Assembly (NCBI RefSeq): GCF_000340215.1
Contig: NW_006921550.1
Coordinates: forward strand, 62,001-126,000
From: Pseudocercospora fijiensis CIRAD86
Taxonomy: Eukaryota > Ascomycota > Dothideomycetes > Mycosphaerellales > Mycosphaerellaceae
Direction: 5' to 3'
Length of the DNA: 64,000 nt
Numbering within the stretch: position 1 is the first letter of the stretch; each line of letters begins with the position of its first letter. A program made the translations under genes and the position numbers. Below, piece after piece: positions 10,233 to 20,972 of this stretch. The notes under the pieces were generated by a model. That model was given only the letters and a program-made list of their open reading frames with translations, had not been told where the DNA came from and did not search any database.

Positions 10233-12405
10233 ATGCCATGTCTTCGCGCCTACAAATCTCCTGCAGTCCGTCCAGCGAGTATCCTTGCCATGCTGTGCAA
10301 CGGTAGCCTTCTGCTTGTCGTTCTGTTGTCCTTTGCATCTCAACATGCCCACGCAGCCAGGCCGAGAGAGCTGCGACAACAGCACAACCCCAGCATCCTC
10401 CTACCGCCAGGCACGCCTGATATTGACGGGCATGGGAATAGCCAAGTATCCTCAGATCTGGGAGAGCGTGTATTCGTAGCTCACCCCACTCTTGATAGAA
10501 CGCTCGGGGCCAGACAGCTAACAAACACCACAGAAGCTCCGCCACATCTACCACCATGGCATACAGAAATACCCCAATCTCCACCGCTATGTCGACGTAA
10601 AGCCCGATGCGAAGCTACAGGTCCGGACCTTGGATGGAGAGCTGGAAGATGCGCCGACCGATTTGCGGGCACGAGCAACATGGTTGAACATTCAGCGCAT
10701 GGAGGACAGGAACAAGTCGGCTATCGACCATCTATTGAAGCATTCCGAGTATTTTGGAAGAGCAGCACATCTGCCGGCTGATGCATGGACGGTCGACGAA
10801 ATCGAAGCACCAAATGTCACAGACAAGAGCACGGTCCTGACATTCGCAAAGATGGCTGCCAACGCATACATCCAATCACGCCTGGACGGAGAGTGGCAGC
10901 CTGTCAAAGGAGGCTTCAACTATACCGACGACTTTGGCTGGGAATCCGACGGTCTCCGCGGGCATATCTTCGCTGATGAGACCAATGCCACCGTCGTCAT
11001 CGGTTTGAAAGGTACGTCAACGTGGCTGGACGATTTGCCATGTCTCATGCTATTCTGGTGTGCGAGCAGGACTGACCGTATCCAAGGAACTTCCCCCGCT
11101 ATCTTTGATGGTGCCGATACGACAGGAAACGACAAGCTGAACGACAATCTGTTTGGCTCATGCTGCTGTGGCCAAGGCGGCCAGTACTTGTGGAAGCAGG
11201 TTTGCGACTGCATGACTTCCACCTATACCTGCAACTCGACGTGCTTGGTGCAATCGTTGAGGCAGAAGAGTCACTACTATTGGGCTGTGCGAGACCTCTA
11301 TCATAATGTGACAGAACGCTATCCAAACTCGTCCGTCTGGCTGTCAGGCCACTCACTTGGAGGCGTGGTTAGCTCCATGCTTGGCCTGACGTATGGCCTG
11401 CCGACCATGACTTTCGAAGCATTCCCAGATGCAATGGCTGCTCAGCGTCTTGGACTACCAACGCCACCTGGCTACAAGATCGGATCACACCAAGCACGAG
11501 TAAAGACTGGTGTCTATCACTATGGCCACACTGCTGACCCCATCTATATGGGCACGTGCAACGGCGCATCGGCCTTCTGCACGCTTGCCGGATACGCCTT
11601 CCAGGGTGTCTGTCACACGGGCCAGACGTGCATATACGACACCGTTGGCGATCTTGGCTGGCGAGTCGGTATCGGCACACACAAGATTGTCAATGTGATC
11701 AAGGACGTGCTCGAGAAGTACGAGACTGTACCCGCTTGCGAGGAAGACAATGAATGCGTGGATTGCTATAATTGGAAATTCTACGAGAGCAACGGGACAG
11801 AAACCACCACAAGTAGCAAAACTTCGTCGACTGCTACGCGAACGCGGACCGAGACTTGCAAGACACCCGGTTGGTGGGGCTGCTTGGATGAAACCACGAC
11901 TACGACAACATCAACCACGAGCACATCGTCGACTTCTACGTCCACGTGCAAAACTCCTGGCTGGTTTGGATGCAACGATCCAGTCACAACGACTGATACA
12001 AACACAATTACTACTACCAGTGCAAAACCTGGGCACACGATTACTACGATTACAACGACATCGACATCGACATCGACTTGCAAGACACCCGGCTGGTTTG
12101 GCTGCGATGATGTTACTACAACAAAATCTGCGACCCCGAAAAGCTCGTCTAGTCTCCCAATTGCAACAAGCACCACAACTGCCGATGACTGCACAAGCCG
12201 AGAGTGGTTCGGTTTGATCTGCGTTGATCCTTCTCCTACAACAAGTTCTGCCTCAACAGCAACTCCAACGACAAATTCTGGCTCAACACCAACGCCAACG
12301 CACCTTCCGACCGCGAGACGGAAACACTGCGCGAGTCGACAATGGTACGGCACTTGCAAGGAGTGGCGATTCGAAGATGTTTTTGAGCCTAAATGGGATC
12401 TTTAG
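10233..12405 (+). CDS. ATG15: Autophagic body lipase ATG15, three exons
   Basis: Vacuolar/MVB phospholipase that breaks down autophagic bodies. Exon 1 (10233 to 10445 or 10469) encodes a short tail and one hydrophobic signal anchor (LLLVVLLSF). Intron 1 ends at 10533 (GCTAAC...CACAG); its donor is ambiguous (GTATCC at 10446 or GTATTC at 10470, both phase 0). Exon 2 is 10534-11011, intron 2 is 11012-11086 (75 nt, GTACGT), and exon 3 is 11087-12405. The protein is about 669 or 677 residues. Class 3 lipase features are KLRHIYHHG after the anchor, the GTSPA oxyanion segment, the GHSLGG nucleophile elbow and several N-glycosylation sites. The C-terminal 200 residues are Ser/Thr-rich, with five Cys-bracketed W(F/W/Y)G modules such as CKTPGWFGC. 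Two ATGs compete for the start (10233, 10290); the upstream one gives the usual short cytosolic tail. Confidence 0.9.
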
Positions 12406-13777
12406 TGATGACCCGAAATGTGTACATGACCTATGAAAGCGGCGTTATGGATACGATTGATAGGAGACGGCATTGCATGGAAGGAGCAATTGATGACAGA
12501 TAGAACGATACCACATGTCGCACAATGCAACATCAAATCTGCAGAAACGCGTGTTCACGCGCTCCAGATCCGAAATCGCGTGATCTGCAATCTCACATCT
12601 GCTTCTTCTGCTCGAATTCACAAACACCAGCTCACGCGTGGAATGTGTTGGTATCCTGTGCTAAATGATCACAGCTGGGACATGCAGCCCCTCACCTACT
12701 CTAATCATGTTCCATGGGCTCAAACACTTCTCGCCGAATCTGTGCCAGCCCAGCTACGCCTCGAACAAGGATTGAGATCCTCGCTAGAGGATCGCCACAT
12801 ACAATGTACGCCACGTCCATCTTCAGCTATAAATACGGCGGCCACTCCTCGGCGATAGGAAAGATATCCTCACACTGACAATCATTTTGTACCTGGGCTA
12901 AGCAAGGACGGATGGACGACATGCTGGAATTCATCCCCAAGTCTCGATGTACAATGGGTTCGGAAATGATGTTGTAGCGCAGAAACAAGTCTGATCGGAT
13001 TCGCAGGGAGTGAAGGATGATTCAAGTCCCAACATGCAACTCCTTCGGCAAAAACGTGCGTGTTCAGAAACGGGTTCGCTCCCAAGCGATGAAGGACTTT
13101 CGGGAGGTCAGATTCTCTGCTGCGATCGACATGAAGACTAGCCAACTCGGACATCCTACTTTCTGGCGCTGAAACTGGATTGCAAGCTATCTGAAATGTG
13201 GTCTAGTATCTCGCAAGATGGAGATTAAGCCCCTATGGCCCGGGACCAAAATCCAACGTGACGCTCGTATGTCAACAATCCATCAAACAATACTACGAAT
13301 GACATGCGCAAGAGGCGGGGTGGTGTAGAGAGGTTACGCAGGCTATTGAAAGTGACATTGATATTGGCGGGCATGGAGGTGGAGTTAGAGGAAGTAGGCT
13401 GAAGTATGCTTTATTGAACTGAAGGTATGATTTACCAGATGAGCTGGGTTTGCATCCGTAGGGCGAGTCCACCAGGTCCACGACTACGAGCCCAATCAGC
13501 AGTCGCAAGTGGCGATACACGCCATGACTCCTGCCTGCTTTCCCCGGGCTTCACCTACCTACCAAGGGTCGATGCGTATTCACGGGACGACAACCACACG
13601 CGTCCAGCAGTCGCAAGCTAATACGAAGCAGTCACGATGCCGATCCTCAAAGGAAGGCAGGACGGAGCGTCACATCCCCCGTGGCATTTTTGGAACATCT
13701 GAGTCCTCTCATACCACAGCAAAGCATCGATACAACAGAATCATCTACGACTCACGACTCACATTCGCACGCGCAAG
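12406..13777. other. Gene-poor stretch
   Basis: No convincing gene. The longest frames (12433-12858 plus, 12882-13154 minus) show no domain. There is a TATA-like CTATAAATA at about 12828, but no gene can be tied to it. Confidence 0.45.
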
Positions 13778-14392
13778 ATGGTGAACGCTCCGGAAAAATA
13801 CCTCGCTGCCAAGAGAAGCCTTGGGTTCCTCCACGCTTCTTCGAGTTACTTCAGCAACTCCCTGGGAACGTTCTTCAGCGAAATTGACGCGATTCTATCG
13901 GATTCTATCAGAAATGATCCGTGGGCAATCCGCATGGACCCAAACCTCATGGCTGGCATACGGAGAATTACCCAGAACCACAGCCCCAGGCTCTGGTCGA
14001 GGGATCTGGAAACGAGAAGGCGGATTTTGGTAAAGGTGCGAGACTATGAGGAATATCCCGAAGAATTATACTGTGACAATGAGCAGCACATGCAGAAGTA
14101 AGACAGGTACATTCGTTGAGGCCCATCGCTAAACCATTTATAAAGGATTGAGCCTCTTATGATTGATGTGGTGGTTGGGTACCTGCTGGGGAGAAGAAAT
14201 CAATATAGACACAAACAGAAGAAGACTGCGAAGTTTGCGGACTGTGTGAGGGAGCAAGAAGCTCAAGAGAGTGGCGAGGGACAAGATGAACAAGGCGAGG
14301 ACGAAGACGCAAAGGAAGTCAGGAGAGGAACATCTAGCTATAAAATTGGTGGCCGGGAATTGCTTCAACAAGATGATGAGCCCGCAACCTAA
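13778..14392 (+). CDS. Lineage-specific tandem family member 1 (YPxxLYW-type orphan protein)
   Basis: Predicted 188-residue protein. Exon 1 is 13778-14097, a 48 nt intron lies at 14098-14145 (GTAAGA donor, AAAG acceptor), and exon 2 is 14146-14392, joined in phase 2 inside a Lys codon. The N-terminal part carries LGF near residue 16, then a helical block with the segment HSPRLWSRDLETRRRIL, then EYPEELYCDNEQHMQ just before the intron. Exon 2 encodes a basic then acidic, low-complexity tail. The same layout and intron phase occur in the genes at 14705 and 16652, so this is a tandem paralogue. No known domain is recognised and no signal peptide is seen. Function unknown. Confidence 0.68.
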
Positions 14393-14704
14393 CGCTCAGA
14401 CGGCAATCGAGACTACATTGACGACATTGGCATGGTAGACGGTCATTCTTGGGAGCACCGGAAATACATACATCATTCGCTCTGCCCGGCTTCACAGCCT
14501 CGTTCGCTATTGACAAGTCTACTTCCCTCCTCTCGATACTGGGAAGTGGCGACATGCCATGCAGCAACCACCATTCAGCATGCTATTGACCTTGCCCACT
14601 TCTCCCCTCCCTCCACTAACATAGCAGCGCATCCCATTGCAAAGTGCAGCAACATTACAACATCTCTTCCAAACGCCCCATTTCTACAATTCCAGAGAGA
14701 AACA

Positions 14705-15234
14705 ATGAATTCTCGATCGATGCTCACCGTACAGCACATGCTCGGGTTCCGCCCTGCTGAGAACATGAAAAACAGCGATCTTCGCTCGCATCCGACCTGG
14801 CAGAACCTGCTCCAAGACATCGCGCCCATTGAACAAGGATATAGCCATATGACGAATCAACAGTTGGAAAACTCGACGGACCTTACAATTGAGGTCAGAC
14901 TGCTTGCGGACATTTATGGGCCAATCATCTGGAGCGATGACCTCGAAGACAGAGACGACCTCCTTACCAGAGCCCATGAAAATTCCCACGGCGGACTGTA
15001 CCCGAGAGATCTCTACTGGTCTGATCCTCTCCACCAAGAAATGTTAGACTGAGACAAATATCTATCTCTTGTGGCGGCAACTTGGCTGACAAGTGATTTC
15101 TTGGTAGCATCATTGCTCTTCTTCGGGAACTCGTCATGAAGAAGATCATCAATAAGAGTAGACGCGAAAGACCGTCACGGAACTGGGAAATGGAGAACTT
15201 GATGCAAAGTCCTGCACCCAACGGACCAGACTGA
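14705..15234 (+). CDS. Lineage-specific tandem family member 2
   Basis: Predicted 154-residue protein. Exon 1 is 14705-15042, a 65 nt intron lies at 15043-15107 (GTTAGA donor, TTGGTAG acceptor, GCTGAC branch), and exon 2 is 15108-15234, phase 2. It shares with its neighbours the early LGF, the segment YGPIIWSDDLEDRDDLL, and YPRDLYWSDPLHQE at the exon junction. Exon 2 begins IIALLRELVMKKI, matching IRLELRQLIYSE in member 3. The start at 14705 was chosen because it places LGF at the same distance as in members 1 and 3; the frame is open further upstream. Function unknown. Confidence 0.66.
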
Positions 15235-16651
15235 ACAGGTCTCTGGAAGAGGGGAAGGCTCATGCGTAGGTCTTCTCGTCTCTTACACGAATTTCTTAAT
15301 AGAAGCAAGAATGACCAGAAAACTCCCAAAAAGACTTGGGCCCGAGATACGCCAACCGAACTAGAGCTAGGCTCTGACATGTGTTTTGCTTCAAGGCATA
15401 CGAATTAGCGATTCGAGATTAGACCAGGAATCATTGTGAAGGTGATGTATCCACAGACCACAGCAAGCTTGGAGTAACAGTCTTGACTGCCTTCATTTCA
15501 ATCTCCTGATTCTTCCCAGCCACCTATCGGCTCCGCGCTCGCCATTCTCACTCTCTGACTGAAATGACTCACTGACGACTTGCAATGCACGCTGCCGATG
15601 TTCTTGCAGTCGGCAAGTGGGTCTCCATCAAACGGACAGGCGTTCGCAGCGCTTGCGTGCAGTGACCAGTAGAATGTATCATCGATCGGTCGAATTGAGT
15701 CGCTGAGTATCAAACCAGGCTGAAGGCTGGATGCCAAGATATATGATGCTGCCTTCCGTCGGATGTAGTTGAAGAAAGAGAGCGATGGGTACGCTGGAAC
15801 CCGTTATTGCAGGAGTTTAGTGGACGGGAAGTGGGTCTAGGTTAAGACTAGCAACACTTACGGTGCGAGTTCCTCCAGTAGCTACTTTCCGCCTAAGTAT
15901 CGGTGTCGATGAACTTGTGTCGAAGCAGGCTGAGGCCTGGACGCTAGTGTAAACGCCAAGACATATGTTGATGTGCCTTCAGATTCCTTGACGAGATTGA
16001 GCGCCATGGCCTTCTTTGAAAGGACATGGAGATGGACGGACTGTGGAACATTTGCGAATGGTTCGAGCTCATGGCAGATTTCTTGCTGCCTGGCTTGACC
16101 ATCATGCTGCTTCCCGTCAATATAACGCTAGCGATGGAGAGGATTCCCGTCTGATCATCATCATGAACCTTGGAACGATATCAATGACTCCGACGACTCT
16201 TCATCGATTGCCGTTCGAACCGTTCATGTAGCCTGAACTGAATCAATGGGCAGCAAGTTCGTGGCGGTGAGGGTACCCGCTACTTTCGTGGCGTCTTGAT
16301 TCCGTGCCATCATGCTTTCTAGCTGTATAGCAGTCGGGCCGTAGGTGTTTTCTTCCATGTTCATTGGACAGCTGCTAGATTCATCCTGGTAAGTATGGTG
16401 GAGTCAGGGTTGGCCAGTTCTGGAATTTCTGAATCACGTCGAATGTCGGCTGTAGATATTTCTGGACGACTTCCCATGTCTGCTGTATGCGGCTTTCCGG
16501 GTCTCTGTCTGCATCGTCAAATTAATGGTCGTGTCGACATACAGTCTCCGTCTCGCTGGCTGCAGTAGCGTCTTCTGGCATATAAGTCAGACTTCGCTGC
16601 CTCGTTTTCCTTCCTCTCTCATTCACAAATGCAAGTCACGATCACCCGGTG
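15235..16651. other. Intergenic stretch with decayed duplication
   Basis: Two loosely similar segments (about 15713-15757 and 15923-15982), each containing CAGGCTGA and GCCAAGA-ATATG, suggest an old decayed duplication. A minus-strand candidate exon (open down to about 15498) precedes a plausible minus-strand intron (about 15860 to 15795, GTAAGT donor, ACTAAAC branch, TTCCAG acceptor), but no complete gene can be built. The final 100 bp before 16652 contain CATATAAG and C/T-rich sequence and look like the promoter of family member 3. Confidence 0.4.
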
Positions 16652-18695
16652 ATGGAAATCATTCGTACCTCACAATCAGCACTCGGAATTCGTGAAGACA
16701 TCCCAAACATCTTTCACACTTCATTATCCCACCCATTCCTGGCCTTTCTGAATTCCGAACTGCTTGAGATTCGGCGAGCAGTCGTCGACACAGCTGACCT
16801 AGGATCATCATCGGATTTTGAACATCTGGTCGACAAGTTTATCGATCGCATCGGCATTGAATTGTACAGGAAAATCCACCCCAAGAATTGTAACGACCCG
16901 GACTGCGAAGAGGCTCACGAAGGTGCTCAGTCCTGGCCCTTTTCGGAGCCAAATCCCATCAGTGCCCGCTCTTTACTTCTGGTTGACGCCAAGACTAATA
17001 CGCTGGGAGGCGCTTATCCAAAGAATCTGTTCTGGTCAGTCAAGACTCACGAGAAGAAGTAGGTGTATGTTCGTGGCTCAAGCTCAAGTTTCTCTGCTGA
17101 TCTGTTCGACAGGATTCGACTCGAATTGCGTCAATTGATCTACAGCGAGTTCAATCTTGGGCTTGTGTACGACAGGATCGAGCCAAAAGAGCGTCAGGCT
17201 CCTGCTGTGAGGGACATCGACAGCGACCACGAGAAAGAAGATACGCTTGACAGTTCTCGTGTCAGTAGCAGCGATAAGAGCGAACATAGCACCGCCATGC
17301 AAGCAACCTTCCAGCGGACGATCGCGGATGGTAGGCGTGTGAACATCGAAAGGGACGTTGGTCCTCAGCAGCAATCAGTCACGAGGAATTCAGGAGCTGT
17401 GCACAGTCCACTGGCAGTGGATGCAACGTTCCAGGTCAGCGGTACACCGGGTCTGCTTTTGCCGCCACAGTCCAGTTCTCCGCCCGCGGGTTTGCCTCGT
17501 GGACAGATTAACGAACAAGGTCGGCATCGACCAACTCCAGCTCCTGCTTTCTCACCACAGGTATGTCCGTGACTTTGGGATTAGCAGTTCATTTGCTGAC
17601 AAGTATTAGCATGGCTTGGGCATCGCGGAACAGTACGACCATTTCCCAGACCACGCTCGATCCAATGGCGAGCGCGACTCAGCTGCGATGCTCACAGAAG
17701 CGAAGGCAAATCCCAAGACCGAGTCGACGCTTGGCCGTGGGAAAGCAGGAGGCTCAGCGGAAATAATCGACCTCACTGATGATGACCCAATTGAGCCGCG
17801 CATAGCTCCAGCGCAAGCATCGACGTTCGTCACTCCATTGGAAGACAATCGTCACATCAAACAAGAGGCAGACGAAGTTCAAGCCGGTGACTCCACATCA
17901 GAGCCATCACGAATGGCCAACTTGGGATATCAGTCGAAGAAGGAAGGTAAACGTCCCGCCGAAAGCGCTGGTGAACGACACTCAAAGCGATCCAAGACTG
18001 TAGCCAAAATCGACTCCACGAGTCTCGACCAGGATGACGACGAGGAGATCATCGACAGCAAGCCTCAGAATTCCGGATCAGAGCCTCCAACTGAGTCTCT
18101 CCGATCATATGCAGCGTCTGGTCGAGATGAGTTCAATGGCTCGTATTCGGAAGACAGCGCACGCAAGGATATTCCGGAGCCCACGCCTAGAGTTCACGGG
18201 CAGGTGAGCGGTCCGTCTGCTCCGAACGAACCTGCTCCATCAAATTTACTTTCCTTGACTGCGCCAAGCGAAAACGAAGGAGTAGTGCCACTACCACGCA
18301 CAGCCCCACCAGTCAGTGATTCAGACAATAAGACGATAGAACGAGCGATATCGTCAACTCCGTCGAATAATAGCCCAGTCGCAACATCCGATCCCTTCGA
18401 AGGCGTTGTGGCCAAGGCGTATTTCCAAGTTGACTATCCGGATGTAGTCTATCTGGCGGGATGCACGGCAGCAGCCGACTTGTTTGCTCAACTCGAAGAG
18501 ATCCAGAAATCACACCATAAGCTCAGCAAGTGGACGATGTGTGCGATCCGAGTCAGAATTGGATCCGCGGAGCCGTTCAGGATCGGGCACTCCAGGCATG
18601 TCAATCGTGGACTTGGGGCTTTGATGAAGGCTGTGGAGAAGAAGGGTGATGATGAGCAGGTCTTGTTGGAATTTGAATGGGATAAGAGTACATGA
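16652..18695 (+). CDS. Lineage-specific tandem family member 3, long form with SUMO-interacting motif
   Basis: Predicted 646-residue protein. Exons are 16652-17058, 17113-17560 and 17610-18695, with introns of 54 nt (phase 2, GTAGGT) and 49 nt (phase 0, GTATGT, GCTGAC branch). Exon 1 is the family module, with an early LGI and GGAYPKNLFWSVKTHEKK at its end. Unlike members 1 and 2, exon 2 continues for about 150 residues. Exon 3 adds an acidic, disordered region with EIIDLTDDD, a textbook SUMO-interacting motif next to an acidic run, plus the basic stretch HSKRSK (possible nuclear signal). A compact C-terminal domain of about 100 residues ends the protein (FEGVVAKAYFQVDYPDVVYL at its start). 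A nuclear, SUMO-linked role is inference from the motif only. Confidence 0.68.
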
Positions 18696-18896
18696 TGACT
18701 GATGATGATGATGATGATGAACGATTCTCCAGGTGTTTGTCGATTGAAGTTCGTCGGCCCCGAAGGCCGAGTTTCAGAGTGCTGCGACAGTGACACCCGG
18801 TTGCGGAGATGAAACGCATCGTAGTGGACATGGGTGGCCAAATTGCCGTAGCCTGGGATAGATTGATTACATCCTCTTTCGAGAAGCAAATGCTAG

Positions 18897-19034
18897 CGTC
18901 TGCCGCCCGAGTGGTAGATTTAACTTAACCCAGGCATAATCTGCTTCTTCTCCTATTAGCTAAAACAGCAGTCGCAGGGCTCGAGGCTTTTCTATAGGGT
19001 GTAGATAAATAGCACCGAAACTCTACTGTACATT
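18897..19034 (+). repeat. Dispersed repeat copy 1
   Basis: About 138 bp with a diverged second copy at 22662-22810 in the same orientation. Shared blocks are GCCGCCCGAGTGGTAGAT, GGCATAAT-TGCTTCT, CAGCAGTCGCAGGGCT and TAG-ACCGAAACT. The start resembles a Pol III box A (CGAGTGG), which would fit a tRNA-derived SINE, but I see no clear box B, so its class is unknown. Confidence 0.6.
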
Positions 19035-19419
19035 TCGTCGCCGGTAGATCTTCAGCGACCTCACTTCTGGACTGCGGCATTGCACATGTGTCAAATTTAA
19101 GAGCCTCGCATGATTCCCAGGCCTCACGTTCTATCGGTAGTATGCATAGACCTCCAAAGCTGGTGGTCCCTTGTGGCCCGATCATGCCACGCTTCGATCG
19201 TATCACGGCGTTGAAACAGACGACGTACCTTACTGATGTATAGGGCCACGCCAGCAGGATATGCCCCGTCAAGCGTAACACGTCTCCGTGAAACAATTCA
19301 GCAGGTCTCCACAAGCTGCCCGGAAGGCGACGGCGATGCTTTCGAAAGGCAGGAGTGTCAGTCCGGAGGCAATCGAGTGATCTGAAAATGGCAAGATTGT
19401 GAAGTTGAAGCTTCACGGC

Positions 19420-20030
19420 GGGCGAGGCTATTCGAGAATCCACTCCGGTTATTCGAGAATCTACGGACCCAGGGCCGCTCCGGTCTCGGTAAGACTATAT
19501 TGTTAGTAATCCACACTGTAGAATATCGTATGGTGACTTCTGATGCCTATGCTGGCTGCTTAGTAGAATAATGACGTAGGAAAGAAGAATTGAGTAAATA
19601 ATAGACGTAGAATTCGACACTATAGCTAATCCTAACTGTTCTAGGCATACTGCCTACCTAGCAAATGAGGTTCTACGACCCTCGTATTAACGTATAGTTC
19701 CTACTATACAATCTCAGTGTAATCTAGCATACCTACTAGCGCTATAGGTACTAGTAGAGCCCTCGGAGCGGGCGGCGGCGGCGGTAGTAGCGGTAGTAGC
19801 GGTAGTAGTAGAGGCGGCGGTATTACACTCGGCTTATAACTGCGTAGAAGGGCTTAACAATATAGCTATCGACAGCGACAGCGAGGTTAGGTTAAAACAG
19901 CGATTAAAACAGCGGTAACGGTAAGGTCTAGCGGTAGAGAATATAACTAACAAATTTGCCTTAGGCCTCCTCCGTAATCGGATGCCCGGATTCTCGAATA
20001 ACCGGAGTGGATTCTCGAATAGTCTCGCCC
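19420..20030. mobile_element. Inverted-repeat element with about 42 bp terminal inverted repeats
   Basis: The two ends (19420-19461 and 19989-20030) are inverted copies: GGCGAGRCTATTCGAGAATC followed by CACTCCGGTTATTCGAGAAT. The motif ATTCGAGAATC also occurs twice within each end. The roughly 610 bp interior has no ORF, is rich in TAG/CTA like the RIP-affected island, and contains a GGC/GTA trinucleotide run (about 19765-19825). TA immediately before the TTCGAG core on both sides fits a TA-targeting MITE. No transposase is encoded. Confidence 0.75.
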
Positions 20031-20063
20031 CTTTACGACCGAAATTATTTTCGAGTGCATATA

Positions 20064-20243
20064 CACCTCGATTAAGCGAGATAGCGGACGGCGGTGATCC
20101 CTGAAAACGGGATCTAACTAGTCAAAGCTAGCGTACTGCCCAAAGGAATTATCTGTACCTTTAAAAAGTTCACGTCTAACGCTTTCAAGCTAGCTGCCGT
20201 TTACGGGGATTACCCCCGTCCGCCATCTCGCTTAATCGGGGTG
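20064..20243. mobile_element. 180 bp TA-flanked MITE
   Basis: Ends are 37 bp inverted repeats with four mismatches, beginning CACCYCGATTAAGCGAGAT and continuing RGCGGACGGSGGT. The element is flanked by TA on both sides (20062-20063 and 20244-20245), as expected for Tc1/mariner-type insertion. Non-autonomous; no coding capacity. It lies 33 bp from the end of the 19420-20030 element. Confidence 0.75.
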
Positions 20244-20972
20244 TATGTAAGATTGGGCATGCCATACGTAGACAAAGACGGTCGGTGAGCGACTTCGATT
20301 GGCTCAGGGTTGGCTTATTGTCGGCAGCTTTATGCCGGTCGTATTGCAGGCCGGGGAAAGGCAGGCCCTACCAATATTGCCATTTTGCGTGCGTGCCTGT
20401 GAATTGCAATATACTGTTGCAACTTGCCTGTCCCACAGCGGTCAATGAAGGGATAGGGAGGCAGCCAACTTCGTAGCGGCCGCTGTTGACGTCCTCAGGC
20501 GTGCAATGAATTGATGCCAGGGCAGCTCGAGCACGATATGATCTCCATTAATAGTTCACATGCGGCTGCGCTCATTCTGGGAGGCCAAAGTTCTGCCAGG
20601 CCAGGGTCACCGTGAGCATTATTGCGAGGGCGCAGCGCATGTCAGGACTCAGGAGAGGAGGCCAGGGAAAGAGTTCCCAGAAAAGCGCAAAGCAGGAGGC
20701 TCAGCCCTTACGAGTTACCACGGGCGTGGTTTCAGCGGCTGACGACTGCGTCCGTGCGGGCCCACCAGCGGCAGGTGAATGATTGGCCGGCCTCTTTGTC
20801 TCCTGTCCCTGACCTGGCGATGCCTCCTGCTGCACGTGATATCTAGGCAGTCTTTAATGCGCAGCTTCGCCCCAGCTTCGGGCCAGTTGTCCTCAGCGCT
20901 CGCCGCTCGCCGCTCGCCAGTCCATCCAAGTAGAACTGACGCCCACGCCCACGTCGTTCTAGCCAAGTCAAT
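20244..20972. other. Upstream region of HAC1
   Basis: No gene seen. Short frames (20285-20476, 20560-20742) lack domain features. The 3' part, GC-rich with repeated CGCTCGCCG units near 20900-20920, is the likely HAC1 promoter and leader. Confidence 0.45.

Noticed and set aside
18897..19034. tRNA gene
   Set aside because: Only a box-A-like start is present; no cloverleaf or clear box B could be traced.
18925..19443. 172-codon minus-strand frame
   Set aside because: It starts inside the inverted repeat of the 19420-20030 element and ends inside the dispersed repeat; no domain.
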